A DNA stretch of 64,000 nucleotides from Cyclobacterium sp. (GTDB lineage Bacteria; Bacteroidota; Bacteroidia; Cytophagales; Cyclobacteriaceae). Position 1 is the first letter of the stretch. Each line of letters begins with the position of its first letter. Shown here piece by piece: positions 51,994 through 60,854 of the stretch. The DNA lies in contig NZ_JABURL010000068.1 of assembly GCF_014762705.1 (NCBI RefSeq), positions 19,790 to 83,789 on the forward strand, read 5' to 3'. A program made the translations under genes and the position numbers. The notes below the pieces were generated by a model, which saw only the letters and a list, made by a program, of their open reading frames with translations, was not told the origin of the DNA and searched no databases.

Positions 51994-52998
51994 TTACCCC
52001 CTTATTTCCCTGCGCATAAACTGGTAATAAGCAGCTGCAAAACACAGGGTAGTAGCGGCAATCAGTCCACTGACCTGAGGCCAAACGATCATCAAACTTT
52101 CCCTTAAAGGAAGCGGTGATGGAATCGCCCCGGCCATCTGTTCCATCGTGAGCGGTCCCAGGCTCCTCACCGAAGGCATCAGTAAAGTAGTCGTGGCATC
52201 GGTAAAAAGCTGGCTGGGTGCCAGTCGCAACAGCTTTAAAATCCACTCATTGTATCGGAACACCTCCATTTGGGCCAAATCATTGGCCTCTGGTATAAGA
52301 GCCTTGGCCACAAGGTTAATGATGATCTGATAGAATACGGTAAAAAACAGCCAAATTCCAATTGCAGTAAGTGCTGAGGTAGAGGCCTGTTTGAAAAGGA
52401 TCGACAATAAGATGGAAAGCCCCAGCCAAAACCCAACATAGATCGTGCAAAGGATGGTAAAACCAATGATTCGAAACACCTCCTCTGCCTCGATGAGCAC
52501 TCCGGTGATCAGTATGCCCCCACCTATCATCAATAGGGAGAGTGTCAGCAGCAAGCTTCCTACCAAAGTAAGTGCACTCACAAATTTTGCCAGGAGTAAA
52601 TTATCCCGGTATACAGGCTGAGCCATGATCCGGGTCAATGTACCATTTTGCTGTTCAGAATTAATCGCATCAAAACCCAGACTGATACCTAAAATGGGGC
52701 CTAGGAAATTCAGAAACACATGGAAAGGTGGCAAGGTGCCTTCGGTGGTGGTAAGCAACTTCAGGTACAGGAACAAGCGGTCCGGGTCCTTAACATTGCC
52801 CATTACCTCGCGTATATTGCTCATGGCCACCGATATACTGCCCCAAAATGTCAGCAGAATGAGCAGTAATAGCACCAGAAACCGCCAGCTACGGATATGA
52901 CCAGCTATTTCTTTCCGCACCATCACCCAAAAGGGATGGGGTTGAGTGGCTGTATGTGTAGCAGAATGACCTTCAGATGGATCCATGATTGTTTTCAT
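51994..52998 (-). CDS. ABC-2 type transporter permease
   Basis: A 334-residue inner-membrane protein with about six transmembrane helices; the first follows RKEIAGHIRSWRF, a typical ABC-2 N-terminus. A large loop after helix 1 contains DAINSEQQNGTLTRIMAQPV, the conserved EhIxxGT-like element of the family. Its start overlaps the ATPase gene end by 4 nt (ATGA). With the ATPase and NEW3-domain protein it forms an exporter of unknown substrate. Confidence 0.9.
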   Translation of the reverse strand: MKTIMDPSEGHSATHTATQPHPFWVMVRKEIAGHIRSWRFLVLLLLILLTFWGSISVAMSNIREVMGNVKDPDRLFLYLKLLTTTEGTLPPFHVFLNFLGPILGISLGFDAINSEQQNGTLTRIMAQPVYRDNLLLAKFVSALTLVGSLLLTLSLLMIGGGILITGVLIEAEEVFRIIGFTILCTIYVGFWLGLSILLSILFKQASTSALTAIGIWLFFTVFYQIIINLVAKALIPEANDLAQMEVFRYNEWILKLLRLAPSQLFTDATTTLLMPSVRSLGPLTMEQMAGAIPSPLPLRESLMIVWPQVSGLIAATTLCFAAAYYQFMRREIRG

Positions 52999-53963
52999 TG
53001 ATCTATATTTTCAGTTATGTTGTTCTCAAAATACTTTTCGTAAATTTCTTCCAATCCATATTCCTTCTTGTGGACACTGTTAATATCGTATCCTTTTTGA
53101 ACAAAGAACCGAACGATATCAGGTGTCACATCGGCACTGCTTGTTATCCCAATAATCCGGTCTTCTACAGTGACCCTTTGGACCGTTTCCATTTGAAACA
53201 TCTCCGCCTCATCTTTCCAGGGAAGGTCTATGACTTTGGCCAGACCGATTTGGATTTCGTATGATTTCTCTGCAAAAAGCCGGTTTGAAAGCGTATCGAT
53301 ATTGCCCTCTGCCAGCAGCTCTCCTTTCACAAAAATGCCTACCCTGTCACAGACTTGCTGCACCTGGTGAAGGTGGTGGGATGAAAGCAATACAGTAAGC
53401 CCTTTCTCCCGGCTCAGGCGAACAATGAGCGTCAGGAATTCCTTGACACCGCTTGGGTCTATTCCCAAGGTGGGCTCATCCAGAATAATGACCTCCGGAT
53501 CTTTGATAAGCACTTCGGCCAGTCCCAGGCGCTGCTTCATTCCCCTGGAATACGCTGCTGTCTTTTTATGGATCGCACCCCCGTACAGGCCTACGAGTTC
53601 CATGGTGGCAAGGGCCCGTTCCTCCACTTCCGAACCTGGGATCCCGTTCAATTCTCCTACATACTTGAGGTTTTCCAGGGCCGTCATTGTATCATAAAAC
53701 CCTACGCTGTCTGGCATGTATCCCACTAGCCGCTTAACGGATATGGGATCTTTGGTGGCATTAAAACCACAAACATGGGCAGTGCCGGAACTGGGTTCGG
53801 TCAGCCCCATCATCATGAGGATTGTCGTCGTCTTTCCGGCACCGTTGGGGCCCAATAGTCCAAATATTTCCCCCTTGTTTACCGTAAGATCCAATTCATT
53901 GACCGCTTTGAAGTCGCGATACCTTTTTGTCAGCCGCTTCAACTCTATGATTGGGTGATTCAT
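52995..53963 (-). CDS. ABC transporter ATP-binding protein (ABC-2 exporter)
   Basis: A 322-residue ATPase. Walker A GPNGAGKTT (residues ~38-46), signature YSRGMKQRLGLAEVL with SRGMK in place of LSGGQ, Walker B VIILDEPTLGIDP and switch SSHHL are all present. The C-terminal ~90 residues are the extension seen in multidrug/Nod-type exporters. Coupled by a 4-nt overlap to the permease. A palindromic repeat sits directly upstream of its start, separating it from the NEW3-protein gene. Confidence 0.93.
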   Translation of the reverse strand: MNHPIIELKRLTKRYRDFKAVNELDLTVNKGEIFGLLGPNGAGKTTTILMMMGLTEPSSGTAHVCGFNATKDPISVKRLVGYMPDSVGFYDTMTALENLKYVGELNGIPGSEVEERALATMELVGLYGGAIHKKTAAYSRGMKQRLGLAEVLIKDPEVIILDEPTLGIDPSGVKEFLTLIVRLSREKGLTVLLSSHHLHQVQQVCDRVGIFVKGELLAEGNIDTLSNRLFAEKSYEIQIGLAKVIDLPWKDEAEMFQMETVQRVTVEDRIIGITSSADVTPDIVRFFVQKGYDINSVHKKEYGLEEIYEKYFENNITENIDQ

Positions 53964-54083
53964 CTGTTTATATTTTGATTTTTAATGGTCAGATGGCTGC
54001 CTGTCGGCAGACAGGGAATCTTTGACGATTAAAATAATCATTGCCCGGTGTGTTTAATGATGATTTTAATCGTGTCGATTTCA
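53964..54083 (-). repeat. Palindromic interspersed repeat, copy E
   Basis: Directly adjoins the ABC ATPase ATG. It begins CTGTTTATATTTTG, has a CCTGTC/GACAGG hairpin near 54000-54015, and long arms 54024-54041 (GACGATTAAAATAATCAT) and 54057-54076 that pair in a ~17-bp stem. It ends TCGATTTCAT. It matches copy A at 27129-27206. Confidence 0.75.
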
Positions 54084-54092
54084 TAACGTTAA

Positions 54093-54953
54093 TTATCTTC
54101 TGCCAAATTTCCGAATGAGGTAAAAAACGAAACCGATAGACAGCAAGATCACCAGTATACCGACCCCACCTGACAGCATCGAAGTTTTGACCGTCATTCT
54201 ATAGGTTGCCGTACTGGTACTTGGGGCATTCTTGGCCGTAAACTTGTTGACATAATCCCCCGCCAATGTCTTATCGGGAACGGACACGGTCGCGATCACA
54301 TCAACCGTCTTTCCGGGATCCAGCTGCTGGATTTCTGATGGAGAAAAGCTAGCTTCCCAATTCGGAGGGGTCTGTGAGGACAAAGTAATTTCATTCAAGG
54401 GCAGGGAGCCTGTATTTTTGACCTGAAGAAGTATTTCAGCCTTTTCACCCTCTGTAATCTCACCACTTAAACGCCCCGAAGGCGTGGTAAGCTCCAATTC
54501 ATAGGATCCTTCCACCACCGCCTCAAGCTCAAGTTCTAATGTCTCACTGCCAGCGATGGCCTGGACAGGAATGGAATACCTGTCCGGCTCTGCCCCGTAG
54601 GCCGGTCTTATTTCAATGGTAAGGCTTTCTGTTTTTCCAGGCTCCACATTTAGCGAAGTGACCTGACTTCCTCTTGCCTTGAACGCAAGTCTCCAGCCTT
54701 CGGGTGTTTCTGCCTTTAGTTCAAACACCTGCGCTTGATCCGAACTATTTTTCAGCGTGGTCTGGTAGCGAAATGTTTCATTGACAGGGGCTTCGATATT
54801 GAGGAGACTTGCAGTAAATGAAGCGCCTTCCGGCGAACCCTGTGCCGTAGCCTTTAAAGGAGACAGGGAAATAAAAACAATAATCAGTAATGCGGAAAAA
54901 CAATCCATGCTCCCTTTGGAGCCCTTTGTGTTAAAATTACCTTCTAAGTTCAT
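54093..54953 (-). CDS. NEW3-domain membrane-anchored exported protein
   Basis: A 286-residue protein with a signal peptide (h-region CFSALLIIVFISLSPL) and a C-terminal transmembrane helix (VGILVILLSIGFVFYLI). Between are two Ig-like NEW3 repeats (TLKNSSDQAQVFELKAETPEGWRLAF...; LLQVKNTGSLPLNEITLSSQTPPNWEASF...). Proteins of this kind (COG1470) are commonly encoded next to an ABC-2 exporter. ATG 54908 is an alternative start that shortens the N-terminus by 15 residues. The substrate is unknown. Confidence 0.85.
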   Translation of the reverse strand: MNLEGNFNTKGSKGSMDCFSALLIIVFISLSPLKATAQGSPEGASFTASLLNIEAPVNETFRYQTTLKNSSDQAQVFELKAETPEGWRLAFKARGSQVTSLNVEPGKTESLTIEIRPAYGAEPDRYSIPVQAIAGSETLELELEAVVEGSYELELTTPSGRLSGEITEGEKAEILLQVKNTGSLPLNEITLSSQTPPNWEASFSPSEIQQLDPGKTVDVIATVSVPDKTLAGDYVNKFTAKNAPSTSTATYRMTVKTSMLSGGVGILVILLSIGFVFYLIRKFGRR

Positions 54954-55262
54954 ATAAATAAGTGAAATTTATAAATTAAATTAATAACATTAAATTCTAC
55001 TCTATTTACCTTGAGATAACTTCAAGAATTGAATGACAATTTTAGAAGAGAAGAATAATTTCCACAAGACCTTATTCAAAAAATTAACTTTTTTTAACAA
55101 TCCTTCTTTACAAATGGCTTTTTGGCGGGTCTTAGCTATTTATGATTCCGAAAATAGCCGGGTGAAGTAGCATTCTTCGCCCAGTATTCAACATCAGTAA
55201 TCAGCACATCATGCCTTCGACAAGCTCAGGCACGGCATATCACCACTTAGGCTCATCCAAAC
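54954..55262. repeat. Intergenic region with fragment of the dyad-array repeat
   Basis: The segment 55104-55189 (TTTACAAATGGCTTTTTGG, TATGATTCCGAAAATAGC, then GGGTGAAGTAGC ... CTTCGCCC) is a degenerate copy of the 3' part of the repeat at 51221/51632. The rest is AT-rich, with a GCCTTCGACAAGCTCAGGC hairpin at about 55213-55231. No gene. Confidence 0.6.
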
Positions 55263-56309
55263 TCAGGGAAAATAAAAACCACTCGGCCCTCTTCCTGCGG
55301 GCATTTGGTTTATCAGTTCCCCACCTGAATTGACACGCAACACCGATCCGTCTCCCTGCCAGCCGGCATGTTCACCGATATATAGCGTTTGCGTTGCTTC
55401 ATCGTAACCCAATCCGTAGAAATTATTTCCTGAATAAAAATTCTCCTCAATAACTGAACCGGAGCTGATGGATAACTTCACCACCACGTCTTCGCTCTCC
55501 TGGTTACTGATGACAAAAATCTCTCCGCCTTCGGTGAGCGTAAAACTCCCATTGTAAATGCTATTGGCAACGGAAAATGCCTGGCTGTCTGTGATTTCAA
55601 AATCCCCAGAAGCTATTTCATGCAGGTAAACATTGGCTGCATCTGTGGCATACAGGTACAATTTACCCCCGTAATCAAAAAAGGAAAAAGGGGTACCCGT
55701 CACCGGAACCGTTTTTTCTACTGTTTCCGTCTCCGGATCGATCACCAGCACCTGTCCTTCAGATTGGCAGGCGGCCAACACCCTGTCCCCGAAATAAGTC
55801 AAACCCTCAGGCCTGGATGAAACAGGTATTGTATTGGCAATGGCACCGCCGGTGGGGTCATTTACCACGGCGATAAACGAATCCGGGTTCTGATAATTGT
55901 CGTCATAGGCTCCCCAATCGCTGATAAATAGCTTCCCCTCAGCCGTAACCAAAGAACGGGAATTTACCAATTCCCCTTCTACCGCTCCCATACTCATAAA
56001 ATCCGATGAGCGGACGATTTCCACCTTGCCGGTATTGGCCACCAGGTAAGCATAATCGCCAAAAACAAGCATGTTCTGGATCAAGCCAGCAAAAGGGCGG
56101 TTATTGACCTTCTCAAAAATGGCAGACTCCATTTCTCCTGATGCTTCGTCAAAATGAAATATCTCCCCGTCATTGGCACCAAAGGCACCTTCGTTTACAA
56201 TCAAAACTCCTTCCTCATATGCCCCCAGCGGGAGTTCGACAGGATCCGTCCCGCAAGAAAACAGGAGGCTGATCAATAACAGGCAATTGGCAATAGTTAA
56301 CTTCTTCAT
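55263..56309 (-). CDS. btuG: BtuG-like surface cobalamin-binding beta-propeller lipoprotein
   Basis: A 348-residue lipoprotein (signal with lipobox LFSC) of the DUF5074/YncE-like propeller type. Repeated strands GKLFISDWGAYDD, DSFIAVVND, GQVLVIDPETETVEKTVPV and EIFVISNQESED are seven-bladed propeller units. In Bacteroides, BtuG binds cobalamin very tightly on the surface and hands it to BtuB. Here it overlaps btuB by 4 nt (ATGA), directly downstream of it under the same riboswitch, which strongly supports that role. Confidence 0.85.
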   Translation of the reverse strand: MKKLTIANCLLLISLLFSCGTDPVELPLGAYEEGVLIVNEGAFGANDGEIFHFDEASGEMESAIFEKVNNRPFAGLIQNMLVFGDYAYLVANTGKVEIVRSSDFMSMGAVEGELVNSRSLVTAEGKLFISDWGAYDDNYQNPDSFIAVVNDPTGGAIANTIPVSSRPEGLTYFGDRVLAACQSEGQVLVIDPETETVEKTVPVTGTPFSFFDYGGKLYLYATDAANVYLHEIASGDFEITDSQAFSVANSIYNGSFTLTEGGEIFVISNQESEDVVVKLSISSGSVIEENFYSGNNFYGLGYDEATQTLYIGEHAGWQGDGSVLRVNSGGELINQMPAGRGPSGFYFP

Positions 56310-58195
56310 ATAAGCAGGTTTACATTAAATTGAAAATTCCTTCCCGGCATGGGCCGGAGACGCAGGACCTGATAGTCCCGGTCAAAAATATTGTGGGCAC
56401 TAAGCCCCATATTCCCTTTTAACCAGTGAGAAAACTTAAAATCGTATTGTATCCCGGCTCCCCATAAAGCAAATGCCGGCAGAGTGCTACGGTTGTCTGT
56501 GGTTACGAATCTCTTCCCGGTTTTCTGTCCCCGAATAAAAAAAGAAAGGGGCCCTCTTCCGGCATGCAGCTGGCCATGAATCTTGTGCTCAGGCACATAA
56601 GGCAACCGCTTGCCTATGCTTTGGTCCTGGTCATCGTATTCAATAACAGGGCGGGTAAAGGCATAATCCAGGTCCACACCCAGCTTCCAGTTACCACTTT
56701 CCCATTCGCTTTCAAAAAAATATTCCAATCCCTGATTGACTACTTTTCGGACATTCTCCGGAGTCCAGAAAGTTCCTTTTGGCAGCCAGACGACCCATTG
56801 GTCCACGGCCATGTGAAAAAAAGCAAGCCTGTTTTTGAGGTGAAACCGGGAACCTTTCAGGGACTGGTTGAGACCCGCTTCCTTGCTCCAGCTTTGTTCG
56901 GGCAGCAGGTCGGGGTTTCCGCCAGGAACCCAAAACCTGTCATTTAAGGTGGGAACTTTAAAGCTTCGGGAAATATTTCCGGTCAGTTCCCATTCCTGGT
57001 CCTCCTGATTAAAAATGGTCCAGGCGGCACCAAGGCCCGGGGTGAAGGGCACCGGCTCCCCATCATGGATCAATTGCCGTAGTTGCAGGGAAAAACCCAG
57101 CCGGGGCAAGGGATTAAAATTCGTGGCCTGATACAATTCCAGCCGCTGTTCCTCCCTTGCATAGGTAGCCAATTTACCCTTTATATGGGTCAGGCGAATG
57201 CCTGTGTTTGATTGCCATTTATCCGCAGGTTCCCAGTCCAGCTCTGCACCCAACAGGGCCAAAAGGGTTTGGTTTTCCTCTTGGTTGAACCGCATTTTAT
57301 CCCTTACCAGGCCTGCCTTTACATTCCAGCTGGCCTTATCCCTTTGGTTATAATAATCCACCACTCCCCTGATATTCCAATCCAGCTGCTGATCCCGTTC
57401 CTGGGAACCCAGCAGGGGCTGTATTTCCCGGTTGATTTCATTGAGCCAGAAGGAAGCCTCAATGGATTGTCTTTGGTCCAGTTTGACAGCCAGATCCTGT
57501 GCCCAGCCCATTTGGGTGACTTCGGCATGGTCTTGCAACCTTGTGGGCGTGCCTGCGCTGGCCCAATCGGTGTAGGGAAACCGGTTGGCCGCAAAGTTTC
57601 TGTAAATGCTTGTCTTAAAGGAAAAAGCATCCCCTCCGTACCTGTGACTCAGCTCCTGATCCCAACGACCGAAACTACCCAGGCGGGTGTTGATCCTTGT
57701 TTCATTGCCTTTCCCGAAGTCAGGGGTATTGTCCAGGTGAATGGCTCCACCAATGGCATCCGTCCCATAGCGTGCTCCTGAACTGCCGTAATGGATGGCC
57801 ACCTGGTCAAACCCCCCCATGGTGAAAATGGAATAATCGGCCTGACCCAGGGAGGGGCTATTTACCGGCAGGCCATTCCAGAAGAGGGCGTTGTGTCCCG
57901 CAGAAGTCCCTCTCATGCTCACGGAAGCAAGCATGCCGGGACCGTATTCCCGTACAAACAAACCCGTACTTTGTTGTAAGGCCTCGCCCAGTGTCATGCC
58001 TGACATTTGTGTCAACCTTTCTTTGTCAAGGCTCCGGACGAATTGCCCGTAGGCATATTTTTGCAGCTGCTTTGCGTGGACTTCCACTGCTGTCAGCTCC
58101 AGGGTATCTGCAGAAAAATCCTGAGAAAAACCCGGAGTCAAGCCCAGCCACAGAAAGGCCGTGACTTTTGCCATACGCATTTTTATTCCAGCCAT
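56306..58195 (-). CDS. btuB: TonB-dependent cobalamin receptor BtuB
   Basis: A 629-residue outer-membrane receptor. ATG 58195 is chosen; it gives a signal peptide ending GFSQ (58180 and 58174 are other ATGs). The plug domain has SGMTLGEALQQSTGLFVREYGPGMLASVSMRGTSAGHNALFWNGLPV and YGTDAIGGAIHLDN, typical of BtuB/FepA plugs; the rest is a 22-stranded barrel ending FNVNLLI. A cobalamin riboswitch 180 nt upstream fixes the ligand as a B12-type corrinoid. It precedes btuG with a 4-nt overlap. Confidence 0.92.
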   Translation of the reverse strand: MAGIKMRMAKVTAFLWLGLTPGFSQDFSADTLELTAVEVHAKQLQKYAYGQFVRSLDKERLTQMSGMTLGEALQQSTGLFVREYGPGMLASVSMRGTSAGHNALFWNGLPVNSPSLGQADYSIFTMGGFDQVAIHYGSSGARYGTDAIGGAIHLDNTPDFGKGNETRINTRLGSFGRWDQELSHRYGGDAFSFKTSIYRNFAANRFPYTDWASAGTPTRLQDHAEVTQMGWAQDLAVKLDQRQSIEASFWLNEINREIQPLLGSQERDQQLDWNIRGVVDYYNQRDKASWNVKAGLVRDKMRFNQEENQTLLALLGAELDWEPADKWQSNTGIRLTHIKGKLATYAREEQRLELYQATNFNPLPRLGFSLQLRQLIHDGEPVPFTPGLGAAWTIFNQEDQEWELTGNISRSFKVPTLNDRFWVPGGNPDLLPEQSWSKEAGLNQSLKGSRFHLKNRLAFFHMAVDQWVVWLPKGTFWTPENVRKVVNQGLEYFFESEWESGNWKLGVDLDYAFTRPVIEYDDQDQSIGKRLPYVPEHKIHGQLHAGRGPLSFFIRGQKTGKRFVTTDNRSTLPAFALWGAGIQYDFKFSHWLKGNMGLSAHNIFDRDYQVLRLRPMPGRNFQFNVNLLI

Positions 58196-58375
58196 TGGGA
58201 CATCTTTTCGTAAAGCATCCGGCAAGAAATAGCAAGAGAAATCAGTTTGTTCCCGGGAAAGGCCACAATCCACTCACTGCCTGGAAAATATCCGGCAGCT
58301 CCTGAAATAGCAGAAATTACAGGTAAGAAAACCTAGTTCTCCGCCTTTCTCCCGAAAGCGTTGAATACATAAAAA

Positions 58376-58575
58376 ATGGCAGGTCTCCTGACTTTCCCTG
58401 GTTGATCCGCCTTCTCATCCCTGAAAAGGGACAATGGCTGAGGATGGACAACCCCTCTCGCCGGAATCCGGCCGGAGGTATGGGTTACAGTTGCGGGGAC
58501 AGCTCCGGATTTTCACCGGATTCCCTATTAATCCCGAGAGCCTGGAACAGGTTCGGGAACCATAATTCGGCACAA
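58376..58575 (-). promoter_or_regulatory. Cobalamin riboswitch upstream of btuB
   Basis: On the minus strand the class I aptamer elements are clear: GGTGAAAATCCGGAGC (plus 58502-58517), CCCCGCAACTGTAA (58485-58498) and the 3' B12 box AGTCAGGAGACCTGCC (58378-58393). Paired regions such as CGGCCGGATTCCGGCG lie between. Binding of adenosylcobalamin usually lowers expression of the downstream transporter. The 180 nt between aptamer and start may hold the expression platform; no terminator T-run was seen, so control of translation is possible. Confidence 0.95.
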
Positions 58576-58624
58576 ACATACAGCAAATTCCGCATCCAAA
58601 AAATTTTTGTTGAAAATTTAGCTG

Positions 58625-58655
58625 TTGGAAATGGAAGGCACATTGGTTTACTTTG
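58625..58655 (+). promoter_or_regulatory. Candidate promoter of btuFCD
   Basis: TTG (58625-58627), a 20-nt spacer and TTACTTTG (58648-58655; one mismatch to TAnnTTTG) precede the btuF ATG by 19 nt. The region has no riboswitch on the plus strand. Confidence 0.35.
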
Positions 58656-58674
58656 AACCCAAATCACATCATCA

Positions 58675-59829
58675 ATGCTGCTTTTCAAACCAGGAATAGT
58701 TTACAAACCCTTTATTGCCATCTTATGGATAATGGCTTTTGCCTGCAGCGAAAAGCCGGCCGCAGCGGACCTGTCCTCTCTGGAAAAAATCCCTATGAGC
58801 TATGCCCGGGGATTTTCCATCTATAAGGGAGCTGATTTTTACCTCCTGGAAATCGGGCCGGAACAGGAAAGCAAAAGCCTCCTTCTGGTCCATGAAGCAG
58901 GCAAAAATAGCAGTACTTTCGCCGGTAAAATTGACGGATCTATTCCTGTGGGAAGCCGGAAAATCATCCTTACAGCCACCACCCAAATCCCACACCTGAG
59001 CTATTTGGGAGCAGAAGAGCATTTAATGGCCTTTCCCAACCTGGACCTGATATCCTCCATGGAAGTCCGCAAGAGAATTGAAGGCAATGAAATCCTGGAT
59101 CTGGGAAAGGGCCCCTCCCCTGACCTGGAAAAAATTATTGCTGCAGATCCCGATTGGGTAATGGTATCCGGTTTTGGAGAGGCCGGCCAACTGGCAGAAA
59201 GGCTAAAAGCAGCTGATATTCCTGTCATTGTCAATGGTGAATTCCTGGAAAAGCATCCCCTGGGAAGAAGCGAATGGATCAAGCTTACCGGTATCCTTTT
59301 GGGGAAACCTGATCTGGCTGACAGTGTCTTTGATCAGATCGAAAAAAACTACAGGGAAGCCTTATCTACAACCGGCCAAATCCCGGAAAAAGAAAGGCCT
59401 ACGGTACTTTCGGGCAACCTTTATAAAGACATTTGGTATGCCCCTTCCAAAGACAGCTGGGCAGCGCAGATCATACAGGATGCAGGAGGGCAATACCTAT
59501 TTGGGGATCTTGGCGGAAATGGCAGTTTGATGTTGAACTATGAATTCGTGCTGGAAAAAGCCCGGGATGCCAGCTATTGGATTGGGGCTTCAGATTTTAA
59601 AAACCTGGGCCACATGCTGTCGGAAAACCCCAAATACGGAAATTTTGAAGCTTTCAAAAATAAACAGGTTTATACCTATACCCTGAAAAAAGGCGAAACC
59701 GGGGGGCTGATGTACTTTGAAGAGGGCTACCTCCGGCCGGATTGGGTACTGATGGACATGATCAAAATCCTGCATCCGGAGAAAGCCATCACTCACGACT
59801 TTCAATATTTCCAACGACTGGATGAATAA
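58675..59829 (+). CDS. btuF: Periplasmic cobalamin-binding lipoprotein BtuF
   Basis: A 384-residue substrate-binding protein of the Fe/B12 type, with a lipoprotein signal (lipobox AFAC) that anchors it to the inner membrane face. Family features: PHLSYLGAEEHLMAFPNLDLI, EKIIAADPDWVMVSGFGEAGQLAERLKAADIPVIV and the interlobe helix. It overlaps btuC by 8 nt. Ligand assigned from its place beside the riboswitch-controlled btuB; an iron-siderophore role is the alternative. Confidence 0.85.
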   Translation: MLLFKPGIVYKPFIAILWIMAFACSEKPAAADLSSLEKIPMSYARGFSIYKGADFYLLEIGPEQESKSLLLVHEAGKNSSTFAGKIDGSIPVGSRKIILTATTQIPHLSYLGAEEHLMAFPNLDLISSMEVRKRIEGNEILDLGKGPSPDLEKIIAADPDWVMVSGFGEAGQLAERLKAADIPVIVNGEFLEKHPLGRSEWIKLTGILLGKPDLADSVFDQIEKNYREALSTTGQIPEKERPTVLSGNLYKDIWYAPSKDSWAAQIIQDAGGQYLFGDLGGNGSLMLNYEFVLEKARDASYWIGASDFKNLGHMLSENPKYGNFEAFKNKQVYTYTLKKGETGGLMYFEEGYLRPDWVLMDMIKILHPEKAITHDFQYFQRLDE

Positions 59830-60850
59830 ACTAACGCCTTACAAGCTGCTGATCTGCCTGATTTTATGTCTGCTACTATGGCTGGTCAACCTGAGCCTGG
59901 GTTCGGTATCCATTCCTGTGGAACACCTGCTGCAAAGGCTGCTGGGCATACCTTTTCCCAGGAGCAGTTGGGAAATCATTGTCATGGAATACCGCCTGCC
60001 CAAATCCCTTACCGCCATTCTGGCCGGCATAGCCCTTACCATCAGTGGTTTGCAGATGCAAACTTTTTTTAGAAATCCATTGGCCGGGCCTTATGTACTG
60101 GGTATCAGTTCCGGGGCAGGACTTGGGGTAGCCCTGCTTTCCATGGCAGGGACAGCATTTGGCTGGCAATTCATGCAGGCTTCCGGGAGTTATTGGTCTG
60201 CAATAGCAGCGGCCAGCCTGGGTTCTATCGGTGTGCTGGTGTTGATGGGACTGGCGGCATGGAAAGTCCGCGACAGCATGACTTTGCTGATTGTGGGGCT
60301 GATGTTTGGCAGTGCTGCCTCTTCCCTGATTACCTTGCTGGCCTATTTCAGTGCTGCCGAGGAATTGAAGCTATTCACCATTTGGTCCATGGGTAATCTG
60401 GGCAGCACCGGCTGGGAGAAGTTGGGGCTGCTCAGCGGCGCGGTCCTGCTGGGGATTTTGCCTGTACTGACCTCAGTGAAAGCCTACAATGCCATGCTTT
60501 TGGGAGAAAACTATGCGGTCAGCATGGGCATTAATTTTCAAAGATTGCGCTGGTCCATGATATTGAGCACCGGGATATTGACGGGAAGTATTACGGCATT
60601 TTGCGGCCCCATTGCCTTTATTGGGATTGCTGTTCCCCACCTGGCCAGGTTGCTGTTCAAAACCAATAACCATACCCAGCTATTCCCCGCAGCTGCGCTT
60701 CTGGGGGTATTGGTATTGCTGGTCTGTGACAGCATCAGCCAACTTCCCGGCATGGCCACAAGTCTGCCTATCAATGCCGTGACCACAGCTTTCGGGGCCC
60801 CATTGATCATATGGCTGATCATGAGAAGGAATTTTAGCGAAGAATTTTAA
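59822..60850 (+). CDS. btuC: FecCD-family permease, cobalamin importer BtuC
   Basis: A 342-residue permease with about ten transmembrane helices. GPLAGPYVLGISSGAGLGVAL is the usual helix-2/3 loop; GPIAFIGIAVPHLARLLF is the cytoplasmic coupling motif of BtuC/FecD. It overlaps btuF by 8 nt and ends 4 nt before btuD. It forms the importer membrane channel for cobalamin, inferred from the locus. Confidence 0.92.
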   Translation: MNKLTPYKLLICLILCLLLWLVNLSLGSVSIPVEHLLQRLLGIPFPRSSWEIIVMEYRLPKSLTAILAGIALTISGLQMQTFFRNPLAGPYVLGISSGAGLGVALLSMAGTAFGWQFMQASGSYWSAIAAASLGSIGVLVLMGLAAWKVRDSMTLLIVGLMFGSAASSLITLLAYFSAAEELKLFTIWSMGNLGSTGWEKLGLLSGAVLLGILPVLTSVKAYNAMLLGENYAVSMGINFQRLRWSMILSTGILTGSITAFCGPIAFIGIAVPHLARLLFKTNNHTQLFPAAALLGVLVLLVCDSISQLPGMATSLPINAVTTAFGAPLIIWLIMRRNFSEEF

Positions 60851-60854
60851 GGCT

